Shown here piece after piece: positions 1 through 6,502 of a stretch of 64,000 nucleotides of DNA (within the stretch, counting starts at the first letter, position 1; each line of letters begins with the position of its first letter). Origin of the DNA: Amycolatopsis lexingtonensis (GTDB lineage: Bacteria > Actinomycetota > Actinomycetes > Mycobacteriales > Pseudonocardiaceae); the NCBI RefSeq assembly GCF_014873755.1, contig NZ_JADBEG010000001.1:10299001-10363000 (forward strand), written 5' to 3'. The notes under the pieces were generated by a model. The model made no database searches and was not told the origin of the DNA. It was given only the letters and a program-made list of their open reading frames with translations. Position numbers and translations under genes: made by a program.

Positions 1-69
1 TCGCTCGCCGACGACGAGCGAGTCCAGCGGGCTGTCTGCGTTGGGTTCCTGCGCGTACACGGCGAACAT
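1..69 (-). CDS. N-terminus of an MDR-family zinc-binding dehydrogenase / quinone oxidoreductase (partial)
   Basis: Only the first 23 codons are present, starting at an ATG whose complement is at 67-69 and running off the left edge. The visible start (MFAVYAQEPNADSPLDSL...) resembles the opening of actinobacterial medium-chain dehydrogenase/reductase proteins, in which the first beta strand is followed by an acidic, proline-rich loop. No catalytic or cofactor motif falls inside the window, so the family call rests on this short stretch alone. It is divergent from the small membrane protein at 129. Confidence 0.5.
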   Translation of the reverse strand, partial: MFAVYAQEPNADSPLDSLVVGER

Positions 70-128
70 GTCCAGCAAGGTACCGCCCCTGGGGCGCGGC
101 GGCAGTAGAGCGCGCGTAGGCTCACACC

Positions 129-332
129 GTGTTCAACGGGCTTGCCGACTGGTGGGACGGGGTCGAGCTGTGGCTCGCCCAGGCGTGGTTCCCGGTCCAG
201 TTCGTACTGGTCATGGTGGTCGTCGTGCCGCTGTGCCTGGCCGCCGCGTGGGTGCTCGACAAGCTCGTCGGGCTCTTCGCCCGCCGCTTGACCCCGGGGC
301 GTGACGACGACCGCTCCGACGGGTCGGCATAG
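129..332 (+). CDS. Small single-span membrane protein, unknown function
   Basis: This 67-residue protein has one strongly hydrophobic segment at about residues 20-45, then a basic and acidic tail ending RDDDRSDGSA, so an N-out or N-in single-span membrane protein is expected. The start is a GTG with no Shine-Dalgarno sequence; a TAGGCT box at 117-122 fits a -10 element for a leaderless transcript. The stop lies 11 bases before the secreted RNase gene. I do not recognise a family. Proximity suggests, but does not prove, a link with the RNase/barstar pair. Confidence 0.6.
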   Translation: MFNGLADWWDGVELWLAQAWFPVQFVLVMVVVVPLCLAAAWVLDKLVGLFARRLTPGRDDDRSDGSA

Positions 333-343
333 GCTCGCGAACC

Positions 344-802
344 ATGTTCAACCGAAGGCGGATCACCGCCGCGCTGATCGGGCTCCTCGTGCTGGTGCTG
401 GGGGGCTGGCTGGTCAAGGACGCCGTCGGCGGATCGACGTCTCCGAGCACTTCGCCGAGCACGTCCGCGAGCGCTCCGGCGAAGGGCAGCGCCACCGTTC
501 CCGGGTCCGACTCCGGACTGCCGGTGAAGGCGCTTTCCGCGTTGCCCGCCCAGGCCGCGGACACGTGGAAGCTGATCGAAAAGGGCGGCCCGTACCCGTA
601 CCCGCGCAACGACGACGTCGTGTTCGAAAACCGGGAGAAGCGCTTGCCCGGCAAGAAGTCCGGCTACTACCACGAGTACACGGTGAAGACCCCGGGCAGC
701 CCCGACCGCGGCGCGCGGCGGCTGATCACCGGGCAGGCGCACGAGCTGTACTACACCGGCGACCACTACGCGTCGTTCGTCGTCGTGGACCCGGCCCGAT
801 GA
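344..802 (+). CDS. Secreted guanyl-specific ribonuclease of the RNase Sa/barnase type
   Basis: An extracellular endoribonuclease is predicted. Residues 1-29 form a basic and hydrophobic signal or anchor segment, residues 31-60 are a Ser/Thr/Pro-rich linker, and residues 60-152 are the catalytic domain. The RNase Sa signature is intact: the HEYTV motif gives the general base Glu111, RRLITG gives Arg126, and YTGDHY gives the general acid His141. The Glu-Arg spacing equals that of RNase Sa from Streptomyces aureofaciens. The ATG lies 8 bases after a TAGGCT box at 330-335. The stop codon overlaps the start of the barstar gene by four bases (ATGA), so toxin and inhibitor are translationally coupled. 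It may serve in nucleotide scavenging or competition; either way the cytoplasmic inhibitor protects the producer before export. Confidence 0.9.
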   Translation: MFNRRRITAALIGLLVLVLGGWLVKDAVGGSTSPSTSPSTSASAPAKGSATVPGSDSGLPVKALSALPAQAADTWKLIEKGGPYPYPRNDDVVFENREKRLPGKKSGYYHEYTVKTPGSPDRGARRLITGQAHELYYTGDHYASFVVVDPAR

Positions 803-1167
803 GCGCGTCGGAGCAGGCGAAGGCCGCCGCCGAGGAAGCGTTCGCCCGGGGCGCGTACCCGCACCTGGTGAACTCGCGGCCCACCGTGGACAAGGCCAGC
901 ACGCTGAGCGCGTTCGCCGCCGCACTGTCCTTTCCGGACTACTTCGGGCACAACCTCGACGCGCTCTACGACTGCCTGACCGACCTGTCGTGGCTGCCGC
1001 CGGGCGAGCACGTGCTGATCTGGCCGGGCTCGGACGCGCTGCGCAAGGCCGAACCCAAGACGTACCTGGCGATCCGCAGCGTGCTTTCGGACGCGCAGCG
1101 CGCACTCGGCCCGAGCGGCCGAAGCGCCGGCTCGTGGCGGCTCACGGTCGTCCTGCCGGACGCCTGA
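799..1167 (+). CDS. Barstar-family ribonuclease inhibitor
   Basis: This 122-residue acidic protein matches the barstar fold. Its LSFPDYFGHNLDALYDCLTDL motif region (about residues 47-65) corresponds to the barstar helix and loop that plug the RNase active site, including the conserved FGxNxDAxxD signature. It has no signal peptide, as expected for a cytoplasmic inhibitor that shields the cell from the RNase before secretion. The ATG overlaps the stop of the RNase gene, which is the usual tight arrangement for this toxin-inhibitor pair. A palindromic repeat follows about 50 bases downstream. Confidence 0.9.
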   Translation: MSASEQAKAAAEEAFARGAYPHLVNSRPTVDKASTLSAFAAALSFPDYFGHNLDALYDCLTDLSWLPPGEHVLIWPGSDALRKAEPKTYLAIRSVLSDAQRALGPSGRSAGSWRLTVVLPDA

Positions 1168-1216
1168 GCGGCGCCCCCGCGCGCTTGACGGCCGGCCCTC
1201 GTCCTGGCTTGGTCTC

Positions 1217-1305
1217 AAGCGCCCCAATGTGGCGTTGGTTGCGTCCAGCGCACCGAATGTGGCGTTCGGTGCGTCTGACGCACCGAACGCCACATTGGGG
1301 CGCTT
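1217..1305. repeat. Palindromic intergenic repeat, family A, intact copy
   Basis: The outer arms AAGCGCCCCAATGTGGCGTT and its complement AACGCCACATTGGGGCGCTT bound an 89-base element. Inside it the shorter unit AATGTGGCGTTCGGTGCGTC and its complement recur, so the element is a nested set of inverted repeats that could fold into a long hairpin or cruciform. A second copy at 2375-3416 is split by an insertion sequence. The element lies between the barstar gene and the convergent AbiEi-like gene, so it may also end transcription. Confidence 0.8.
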
Positions 1306-1313
1306 CCCGCGGG

Positions 1314-2267
1314 CTACGGGTGGCAGGTCACCGGGGGGCGTGGACGTCGTTGCGCGACTGCGTAGGCCGAGCGCAGGTCGGCGATCACCCGGTCCGGCTC
1401 GGTGCGCAGGTGGATCGGCAACGTCTGGAGGAAGGTGATCCCGGCCGCGGTGTAGCGGGCGTTCCGGGCGAGGGTGTCGGAGTAGCCGTTCCCGTCACTG
1501 TGCCACTTGCGTGAGTCGATCTCCCACGCGAAGGCGACATCGTCGCACCAGGCGTCCGGTTTGGCGATGAACTCGCCGTGCTCATCGAAGACCCGGATGT
1601 TCCACGCAGCCGGTGGCAGTCCGGCGAGTTTCCAGATCTCCCAGGCTTCAGCCTCCGCAACCGATTCCGCGCCACCGAGGATCGCTTGGAGAGCTCGCCT
1701 GGCCAGCGCCGAACCCCGTTGGCTGCCGAGACGGAGCTCCTTTTCGAGTTGAGCCGGTGTGCAACGCCTGCGTTGCACTGCCTCGGCAAGCAACGCCTGC
1801 ACGGTATCGAAATCCCGGATGCGGCGTGCCGCGTCGAGCGCTGCACGGTGTACCGGTGCTACAGGCAGGCCGTTTCGCGTGACCGGGGTGGGCAGCCGGG
1901 TCGTACGTTCGACGAGGACGAAGCCGCAACTCGTGATCTCACGCTCATCCGGGACGAGGATGTGCACTTCGGCGGGTTCCGGGAAGTCCTGAAGTCCCTG
2001 TCTTCGCAGTGCCCAGAGCCCGGTGAGCACCGCGCCACCACCACCGCGGATGAGTGCGGCTCGTAGGCGCTGTTCGTCGGTCGGTTCTGTCGGGTGCAGC
2101 AAGATGATTCCCGGCAACAACCGCCGCCACGGGCCGCCGGGCAAGCACCGGCGATAGACGCTGCTGCGTTGCATGCCGATCTCTTCGAGATCGGCGGTTC
2201 GCACGACATCCGGAGTGTTTTTGTGACCGGCAACCAGTGGGTGCCGTGTCCAGGTTCCCCTCTTCAC
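1314..2267 (-). CDS. AbiEi-antitoxin-like / DUF559 nuclease-fold protein
   Basis: This 317-residue protein has the layout of the many actinobacterial proteins annotated as type IV TA AbiEi-like with a DUF559/Vsr-like C-terminus. A winged-helix region comes first (about residues 20-60, with the SSVYRRCLPGGPWRRLLPG stretch), followed by an alpha/beta middle and a C-terminal PD-(D/E)XK-like core. In the core KPDAW gives a metal-binding Asp and WEID gives an acidic pair, but the usual lysine is replaced by arginine in the following DSRKWH segment. The start is GTG. No partner toxin gene is adjacent, so a toxin-antitoxin role is unproven. These proteins are abundant single genes in actinomycetes and their function is not settled. 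Confidence 0.65.
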   Translation of the reverse strand: MKRGTWTRHPLVAGHKNTPDVVRTADLEEIGMQRSSVYRRCLPGGPWRRLLPGIILLHPTEPTDEQRLRAALIRGGGGAVLTGLWALRRQGLQDFPEPAEVHILVPDEREITSCGFVLVERTTRLPTPVTRNGLPVAPVHRAALDAARRIRDFDTVQALLAEAVQRRRCTPAQLEKELRLGSQRGSALARRALQAILGGAESVAEAEAWEIWKLAGLPPAAWNIRVFDEHGEFIAKPDAWCDDVAFAWEIDSRKWHSDGNGYSDTLARNARYTAAGITFLQTLPIHLRTEPDRVIADLRSAYAVAQRRPRPPVTCHP

Positions 2268-2386
2268 GCATCGAGGATTGGCGCCTCGTCGGTGAAAGGC
2301 CAGCTCATGGCGTTGCGAACGGTCCGTTGGTGACGCGATCGGCCAGAATTCAGCCGTTCGTGCGCGCCCAGCTCAAGCGCCCCAAT

Positions 2387-3336
2387 GAGGTTTTCTCAGT
2401 AGCGGTGTGGTTCCGCGAATAGGCGTGGGGCCCCTGGTAGGACTGGATTTGCGAAGATCAAGTCCGAGGTTCCAGAGGCCCCACGTGATCAATTATGGCG
2501 CCACCCTCGACGTGGCGCGCGAGCTGGTCTGGTTCGTTGCCCGTGTCCTGCAGACCGAGCGGCTGCGGCGCGGCACCCGCCGCGGCCGGCGCGCCCTGAC
2601 CCCCTACCGGCACGCGGTCCTGGCGCTGCGCTGGTTCCGCGACGCCACCCCCGTGCACCGGCTGGCCACCGACCACCACATCAGCACCGCCACCGCCTAC
2701 CGCTACCTGCACGAAGCCATCACCGCCCTCGCCGCCCAAGCCCCGGACCTGCACCAAGTCCTGGCCGACCGCCGCGCCCGGGGTGACACCCACGTGATCC
2801 TCGACGGCAGCCTCATCTCCTGCGACCGGGTCGCGGCGACCACGACCAAAACCAAAGGCAAGAACCGCGGCCGGACCGTGCACCTGTGGTACTCGGGCAA
2901 ACACCGAGCCTTCGGCGGAAACATCCAGTTCCTGGCCAGCGCCGACGGATTCCCGCTGTGGGTCTCCCCGGTGCTGCCCGGCTCCCGCAACGACCTCTCC
3001 GCCGCCCGCGACCTCGACATCATCGGCGCGTTAACCGCCGCCGCAGCCCACGGCCTGCCCACCCTGGCCGACAAGGCCTACCACTCCGCCGGCATCGGCA
3101 TCTACACCCCGGTCAAGAAAGCCGCCGGCCAACCACCCCTCCACCTCCGCCAACGGGTCTACAACCAGCTGCAATCCCGAGCCCGCGCCCTCGGCGAACG
3201 CGCCATGGCCATCCTCAAAACCCGCTGGTCAGCCCTACACCGCATCAGCCTCTGCCCACACCGCATCGGCACCATCGTCCAAGCAGCCCTCGTCCTCACC
3301 CACCACGAACACCACGGACGCTACTGAGAAAACCTC
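2387..3336 (+). mobile_element. Complete IS5-family insertion sequence (about 950 bp)
   Basis: Perfect 18-base terminal inverted repeats, GAGGTTTTCTCAGTAGCG at 2387-2404 and its complement at 3319-3336, bound a single transposase gene. The target duplication is AAT if the outermost G/C pair belongs to the repeat, or CAATG if it belongs to the target; the sequence cannot separate the two. A three-base duplication would fit several IS5 subgroups. The element has both ends and an intact transposase frame, so it may still be mobile. It has inserted in the left arm of a palindromic repeat. Confidence 0.9.
2485..3327 (+). CDS. IS5-family transposase (DDE, DDE_Tnp_4 type)
   Basis: This 280-residue transposase starts at GTG 2485 (VINYGATLDVARELVWF), the usual beginning of this actinobacterial subgroup. 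An in-frame extension upstream to 2407 is possible but unlikely. Residues 40-90 form a helix-turn-helix region (HRLATDHHISTATAYRYLHE) and the catalytic triad is visible: Asp107 in VILDGS, Asp196 in TLADKAYH and Glu238 in LGERAMA, followed by an ILKTRW stretch. The stop TGA lies inside the right terminal repeat. The frame is unbroken, unlike many resident transposases. Confidence 0.92.
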   Translation: MINYGATLDVARELVWFVARVLQTERLRRGTRRGRRALTPYRHAVLALRWFRDATPVHRLATDHHISTATAYRYLHEAITALAAQAPDLHQVLADRRARGDTHVILDGSLISCDRVAATTTKTKGKNRGRTVHLWYSGKHRAFGGNIQFLASADGFPLWVSPVLPGSRNDLSAARDLDIIGALTAAAAHGLPTLADKAYHSAGIGIYTPVKKAAGQPPLHLRQRVYNQLQSRARALGERAMAILKTRWSALHRISLCPHRIGTIVQAALVLTHHEHHGRY

Positions 3337-3415
3337 AATGTGGCGTTCGGTGCGTCCAACGCACCGAACGCCACATTGGGTGCGTCTGACGCAACCAACG
3401 CCACATTGGGGCGCT

Positions 3416-4189
3416 TCAGTCCTGCGGGACCCAGTTCGGCTTGCGCTTCTGGGCGAAGGCCAGGATGCCCTCCTGGCCTTCCTCGCTCGCGAAGAACTTC
3501 GCCGACAGGCCGAGCATCTCCTCGAAGCCCTCCGAAGGCGTCGCGAACCGGGGGCGGCTCAGCAGGGCCTTCGTCTCGGCCAGCGCCTTCGGCCCGCCCG
3601 CCGCGAGCGCCTTGACGAAGCGGGTCACCTCGGCGTCGAGCTCGGCGGCCGGGACCGCCGAGTTGAGGAGGCCGATCTCGACCGCGCGGCGGGCGTCGAA
3701 CGTGTCGCCGGTCAGGAACAGCTCGTGGGCCGCGCGCGGGTTCAGCCGCGGCAGGACCGTCAGGGAGATGATCGCCGGGACCACGCCGATGCGGACCTCG
3801 GAGAAGGCGAACGTCGCTTCCGGGACCGCCACCGCGATGTCGCACGCCGCCACCATGCCGATGCCGCCGGCGCGGGCGGGGCCGGCCAGGCGGGCGACGA
3901 CCGGCTTCGGGCTGGTCCACAGCTGCTCGAGGATCTTCGGGAACTCGTTGACGCCCTGGTCGCCGGCGCTGCCGCCGCGCGCTTCCTTGAGGTCCATCCC
4001 CGCGCAGAACACCGGGCCGGTGTGGGTCAGCACGATCACGCGGACGGCGTCGTCGGTGGCCGCCTTCGTCAGCGAGTCCGAGAGCTCGCGGCGCAGCTGC
4101 GCCGACAGCGCGTTGCGGTTGTGCGGGGAGTCCAGGGTGATCGTGGCGGTGCCGCCCACCACGTCGTAGTGCACCAGTTCGTCAGCCAT
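3416..4189 (-). CDS. Enoyl-CoA hydratase/isomerase (crotonase) family protein
   Basis: This 257-residue protein starts at ATG 4189 (MADELVHYDV). The crotonase fold is shown by the N-terminal TITLDSPHNRNALS strand-turn, the oxyanion-hole segment FCAGMDLKE and the second oxyanion glycine in AGGIGMVAACDI. Of the two catalytic glutamates of classical hydratases, the second is present (FSEVRIGVVP), but the first position reads glycine in GGIGM. This suggests an altered reaction or substrate, or a methylglutaconyl-type paralogue rather than the beta-oxidation enzyme. The substrate is probably an acyl-CoA but cannot be named. The stop codon abuts the family A repeat. Confidence 0.85.
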   Translation of the reverse strand: MADELVHYDVVGGTATITLDSPHNRNALSAQLRRELSDSLTKAATDDAVRVIVLTHTGPVFCAGMDLKEARGGSAGDQGVNEFPKILEQLWTSPKPVVARLAGPARAGGIGMVAACDIAVAVPEATFAFSEVRIGVVPAIISLTVLPRLNPRAAHELFLTGDTFDARRAVEIGLLNSAVPAAELDAEVTRFVKALAAGGPKALAETKALLSRPRFATPSEGFEEMLGLSAKFFASEEGQEGILAFAQKRKPNWVPQD

Positions 4190-4227
4190 GCCCGTCACCC
4201 TTGCACACTCGCCGCGCGGCGCCGGTG

Positions 4228-4731
4228 TTACGCGGGGCACAGCCAGCCGGGGTCACCCTCGCGGGCGGCCGCGGCCGGCGAGAAGTGCTGCTTCAGCGTG
4301 AAAGCTTCCGGCGTCGGGCCGTGGACGCGCAGGTGCTTGATCTTCGCCTCGGCTTCCGCGGTCGTCGGCCGGTGCCCGGCGGGGACCCACCAGAGCACGG
4401 TCATGGCCTCGCGGACGTGGTGGAACCACTCGCGGCGGCGCTTCATGATCGCGACGTGGTCGCCGGAGAACACGAAGTCCGCGAGCGCCTCCACCGACGT
4501 CCACACGGACATGTTGACCAGGATCCCGGACGTGCCGCGGACGTCCCATTCGAAGGCGCGGATCGAGGTCGCGTCGCCGTCCTCGGTCTGCAGGCGCCAG
4601 ACGAAGCCCGGCGCGCGGTCGGCGATCGCGTTCACCGGCTCGAGCGCGTCGACGAAGTCCCGGAAGGACTCGTCGTCGAGCGGCGCCTGCATGCGGCTGA
4701 TGTTGACCTGAGCGAGTTCGAAGTTCCCCAT
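4228..4731 (-). CDS. DUF3291 domain protein
   Basis: This 167-residue cytoplasmic protein opens with MGNFELAQVNISRMQAPLDD and contains PGFVWRLQTEDGD and NMSVWTSVEALADFVFSG stretches typical of DUF3291, a ferredoxin-like alpha/beta-barrel family related to antibiotic biosynthesis monooxygenase folds. Members are common in actinomycetes and have no established reaction. It lies downstream of a secreted-protein gene on the same strand, separated by a hairpin, so it is probably transcribed on its own. Confidence 0.8.
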   Translation of the reverse strand: MGNFELAQVNISRMQAPLDDESFRDFVDALEPVNAIADRAPGFVWRLQTEDGDATSIRAFEWDVRGTSGILVNMSVWTSVEALADFVFSGDHVAIMKRRREWFHHVREAMTVLWWVPAGHRPTTAEAEAKIKHLRVHGPTPEAFTLKQHFSPAAAAREGDPGWLCPA

Positions 4732-4733
4732 GC

Positions 4734-4766
4734 GGCCACCCTACGGGCGGAACCCGCAGGGTGGCC
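4734..4766 (-). terminator. Hairpin after the secreted-protein gene
   Basis: The arms GGCCACCCT (4734-4742) and AGGGTGGCC (4758-4766) pair perfectly, and an inner CGGG/CCCG pair lengthens the stem. There is no clear T run. It lies between the stop at 4775 and the start at 4731 of the next gene on the same strand, so a terminator or attenuator is the simplest reading. Confidence 0.55.
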
Positions 4767-4774
4767 GGGGAAAG

Positions 4775-5404
4775 TCAGCCGATGGTCGTCGTGGTGAAGA
4801 CGGGGCTGGGGTTGGGGAAGCAGGCCGTCGGCGCGGTGACGTCGCCGATGATGCTGCTCGCCACCGCCTTGAAGGTCAGGCCCGGGTCGCTGTAGCTGGT
4901 CCCGGACAGCTTCGTCTCGATGGTGCCGGACTGCCCGGCCGTCAGGTGCGCGGTGACCGTGGGCAGTTCGAAGGTGGCGCCGCCCGCGATCGGGCCGGGG
5001 AAGCTCAGCGTCGCGACGCCGTCCGCGACCGCGATGGTCGGTGCGGTGCTGCCGAGGCCGGACCCGCCGGCGAGGTCGGCGCCGACGTAGGTGGAGTTCG
5101 CCGGGATCGGGAACTTGAGCGCGAAGGTGTTGATGTTCTTGACCTTGTTCCCGCTCACGTCGCTCGGCACGGTGTTCGGCCCCGGATCGATGACGACGTC
5201 GAAAGCGCCGCCGGGGGCGACCGTGGCGGGCGCGGTGACGTCCGCGTCCTGGTTCAGCGACACCTGCTGCGGGCCGACGATCGGGGCATCGGCCTGGCAG
5301 TCGAAGGTGACGGAGGTGGCCGCCGACGCCGGGGCGGCGAGGGCGATCGGAAGGGCGGCGGCCGCGGTCAGAGCGGCGAGCCGGGAAAGGTGAAGAGCTT
5401 TCAT
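4775..5404 (-). CDS. Secreted protein, DUF6801-like, unknown function
   Basis: This 209-residue protein has a clear Sec signal peptide with cleavage predicted after ASA at about residue 28. The mature part is beta-rich and Thr/Ala/Gly-rich, with two cysteines far apart (in the TFDCQA and PTACFPN stretches) that could form a disulfide. It resembles the secreted actinobacterial proteins placed in DUF6801 or loosely annotated as cyclase/dehydratase, but I see no catalytic motif and assign no reaction. A promoter with TTGACG and TAACTA boxes lies 60-90 bases upstream. Confidence 0.7.
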   Translation of the reverse strand: MKALHLSRLAALTAAAALPIALAAPASAATSVTFDCQADAPIVGPQQVSLNQDADVTAPATVAPGGAFDVVIDPGPNTVPSDVSGNKVKNINTFALKFPIPANSTYVGADLAGGSGLGSTAPTIAVADGVATLSFPGPIAGGATFELPTVTAHLTAGQSGTIETKLSGTSYSDPGLTFKAVASSIIGDVTAPTACFPNPSPVFTTTTIG

Positions 5405-5764
5405 CTGTATCCACCTACCTGCGGTTTCAAGAGGGGAGGGAGAAAGCTGCGCAGCGATTAGATAGTTACCGGCAAGTTAACTAGCGCGTCAAGGATTTAC
5501 CGTTCCCATGCACGAGGGGTGACGGTAAATGTGAAGAAGACTCGCCTTTTGGCGGTGGTGGCGCTGCTGACCTGCTGTTCTGGGGTACGGACAGTGGCTC
5601 GGGTGGCCTTGCCGAGGCGACCGGCGGAAGCGCGTCCGAGGGTGCTAACCCCGGTCCTTCTGATCCGTAGTCAGATGCCCGAGGGCTTCACGCACCGGGC
5701 GCCGAGCAAGAACCTTCTAATCTCTAGCTCGCAGGCGCGAAGCCCGCCGCACCTTCCCCTGCCG
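5405..5764. other. Gap between the secreted-protein gene and cbiX; no intact gene seen
   Basis: This 360-base gap holds the minus-strand promoter of the secreted-protein gene and an inverted repeat, ATTTACCGT at 5495-5503 with its complement at 5522-5530. It also holds a possible decayed lipoprotein reading from about 5519: a signal-like VKKTRLLAVVALLTCCSG is followed, one frame away, by a Gly/Ser-rich tail ending at a TAG near 5670. Nothing else is recognisable. Confidence 0.5.
5463..5492 (-). promoter_or_regulatory. Predicted promoter of the secreted-protein gene
   Basis: Read on the minus strand, TTGACG (complement at 5487-5492) is followed after 18 bases by TAACTA (complement at 5463-5468). 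Both are close to the housekeeping sigma consensus. A perfect nine-base inverted repeat (arms 5495-5503 and 5522-5530) lies directly upstream of the -35 box and could bind a regulator. Confidence 0.5.
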
Positions 5765-6502
5765 CTAGGCGTACTGGCGGAGCAGCCCGCTCACCGCGGA
5801 CGCGTACCGGCTGATCACCACGTCCGCCACGCGCGGGTCGTCCGCCAGCGGCTTCGCGATGAACGCCTTCGGGTCGGCCTCCAAGGCCAGCCGCGCGATC
5901 CGGTCCGGCAGCAGCCCGGGCGCGAGGAACCACGATGCGACGATCAGGTGCCGCACACCCCGCTCGCGCAGCCGGGCGGCGGCCGCGGGGATGTCCGGCT
6001 GGGTGGCGGACGCGAACGCCTCGCTCACCGGGAGGCCCAGCCGCTCCTCCCAGCGGGCGGCGAGGGCAGCGACGACGGCGTTCGCCGACGCATTGGACGA
6101 ACCGACCGCGCTCACCAGCACACCCGAGCCCCGGCGGTGCGGAGCCGGGGCCAGCCGGTCCAGGGCCACCGCCTCCAGGGCCGGGTCCGCGCCGAGCACG
6201 TCCGACACCTGGACGCGGAAGCCCGGGCACTCCTCGACCACCGAAGAGATCAGTGCGGGCAGGTCCATCCGTGCGTGGAAAGCGCTGCCCAGCAGCAACG
6301 GCACCACGACCGCCGTGCGGTGGCCGTCCGCGTACAGCCTCCGCAGGACGTCCGTGACGAGCGGTTCCGACAGGTCCAAAAAGGACTCGTGCACCTCCAG
6401 GCCCGGCGCCTGTGCGCGCACGACGTCCACGAGCGCCCGCACGGTCGACGCCGAGCGGGGGTCGCGGCTGCCGTGCGCGACGGCGACCAGGGGTGGCGTC
6501 AC
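5765..6502 (-). CDS. Sirohydrochlorin chelatase-like protein (CbiX/SirB family)
   Basis: This 245-residue protein begins VTPPLVAVAHGSRD, where the AHGSRD motif carries the metal-binding histidine of CbiX/SirB ferrochelatases. A repeated half with VVPLLLGSAFHARMD and a second half near IVASWFLAPG give the duplicated chelatase fold. Its place as the last gene of the sulfate reduction operon fits insertion of iron into sirohydrochlorin to make siroheme for the sulfite reductase upstream; M. tuberculosis has a comparable gene next to cysH. The GTG start overlaps the cysN stop by four bases, so it is translationally coupled. Confidence 0.85.
   Translation of the reverse strand: MTPPLVAVAHGSRDPRSASTVRALVDVVRAQAPGLEVHESFLDLSEPLVTDVLRRLYADGHRTAVVVPLLLGSAFHARMDLPALISSVVEECPGFRVQVSDVLGADPALEAVALDRLAPAPHRRGSGVLVSAVGSSNASANAVVAALAARWEERLGLPVSEAFASATQPDIPAAAARLRERGVRHLIVASWFLAPGLLPDRIARLALEADPKAFIAKPLADDPRVADVVISRYASAVSGLLRQYA

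Larger units (their letters stand above)
2375..3416. repeat. Palindromic repeat, family A, second copy interrupted by an IS element
   Basis: The left piece is 2375-2386 (AAGCGCCCCAAT) and the right piece is 3337-3416, beginning AATGTGGCG and ending GGGGCGCTT. Removing 2387-3336 and one copy of the short target duplication restores an element like that at 1217-1305, with the same outer arms and the same internal AATGTGGCGTT units. The right end touches the stop codon of the enoyl-CoA hydratase gene. Confidence 0.85.

Noticed and set aside
1217..3416. CRISPR-like array from the repeated AATGTGGCGTT units
   Set aside because: The units are palindromic, unevenly spaced, without unique spacers of constant length and without cas genes.
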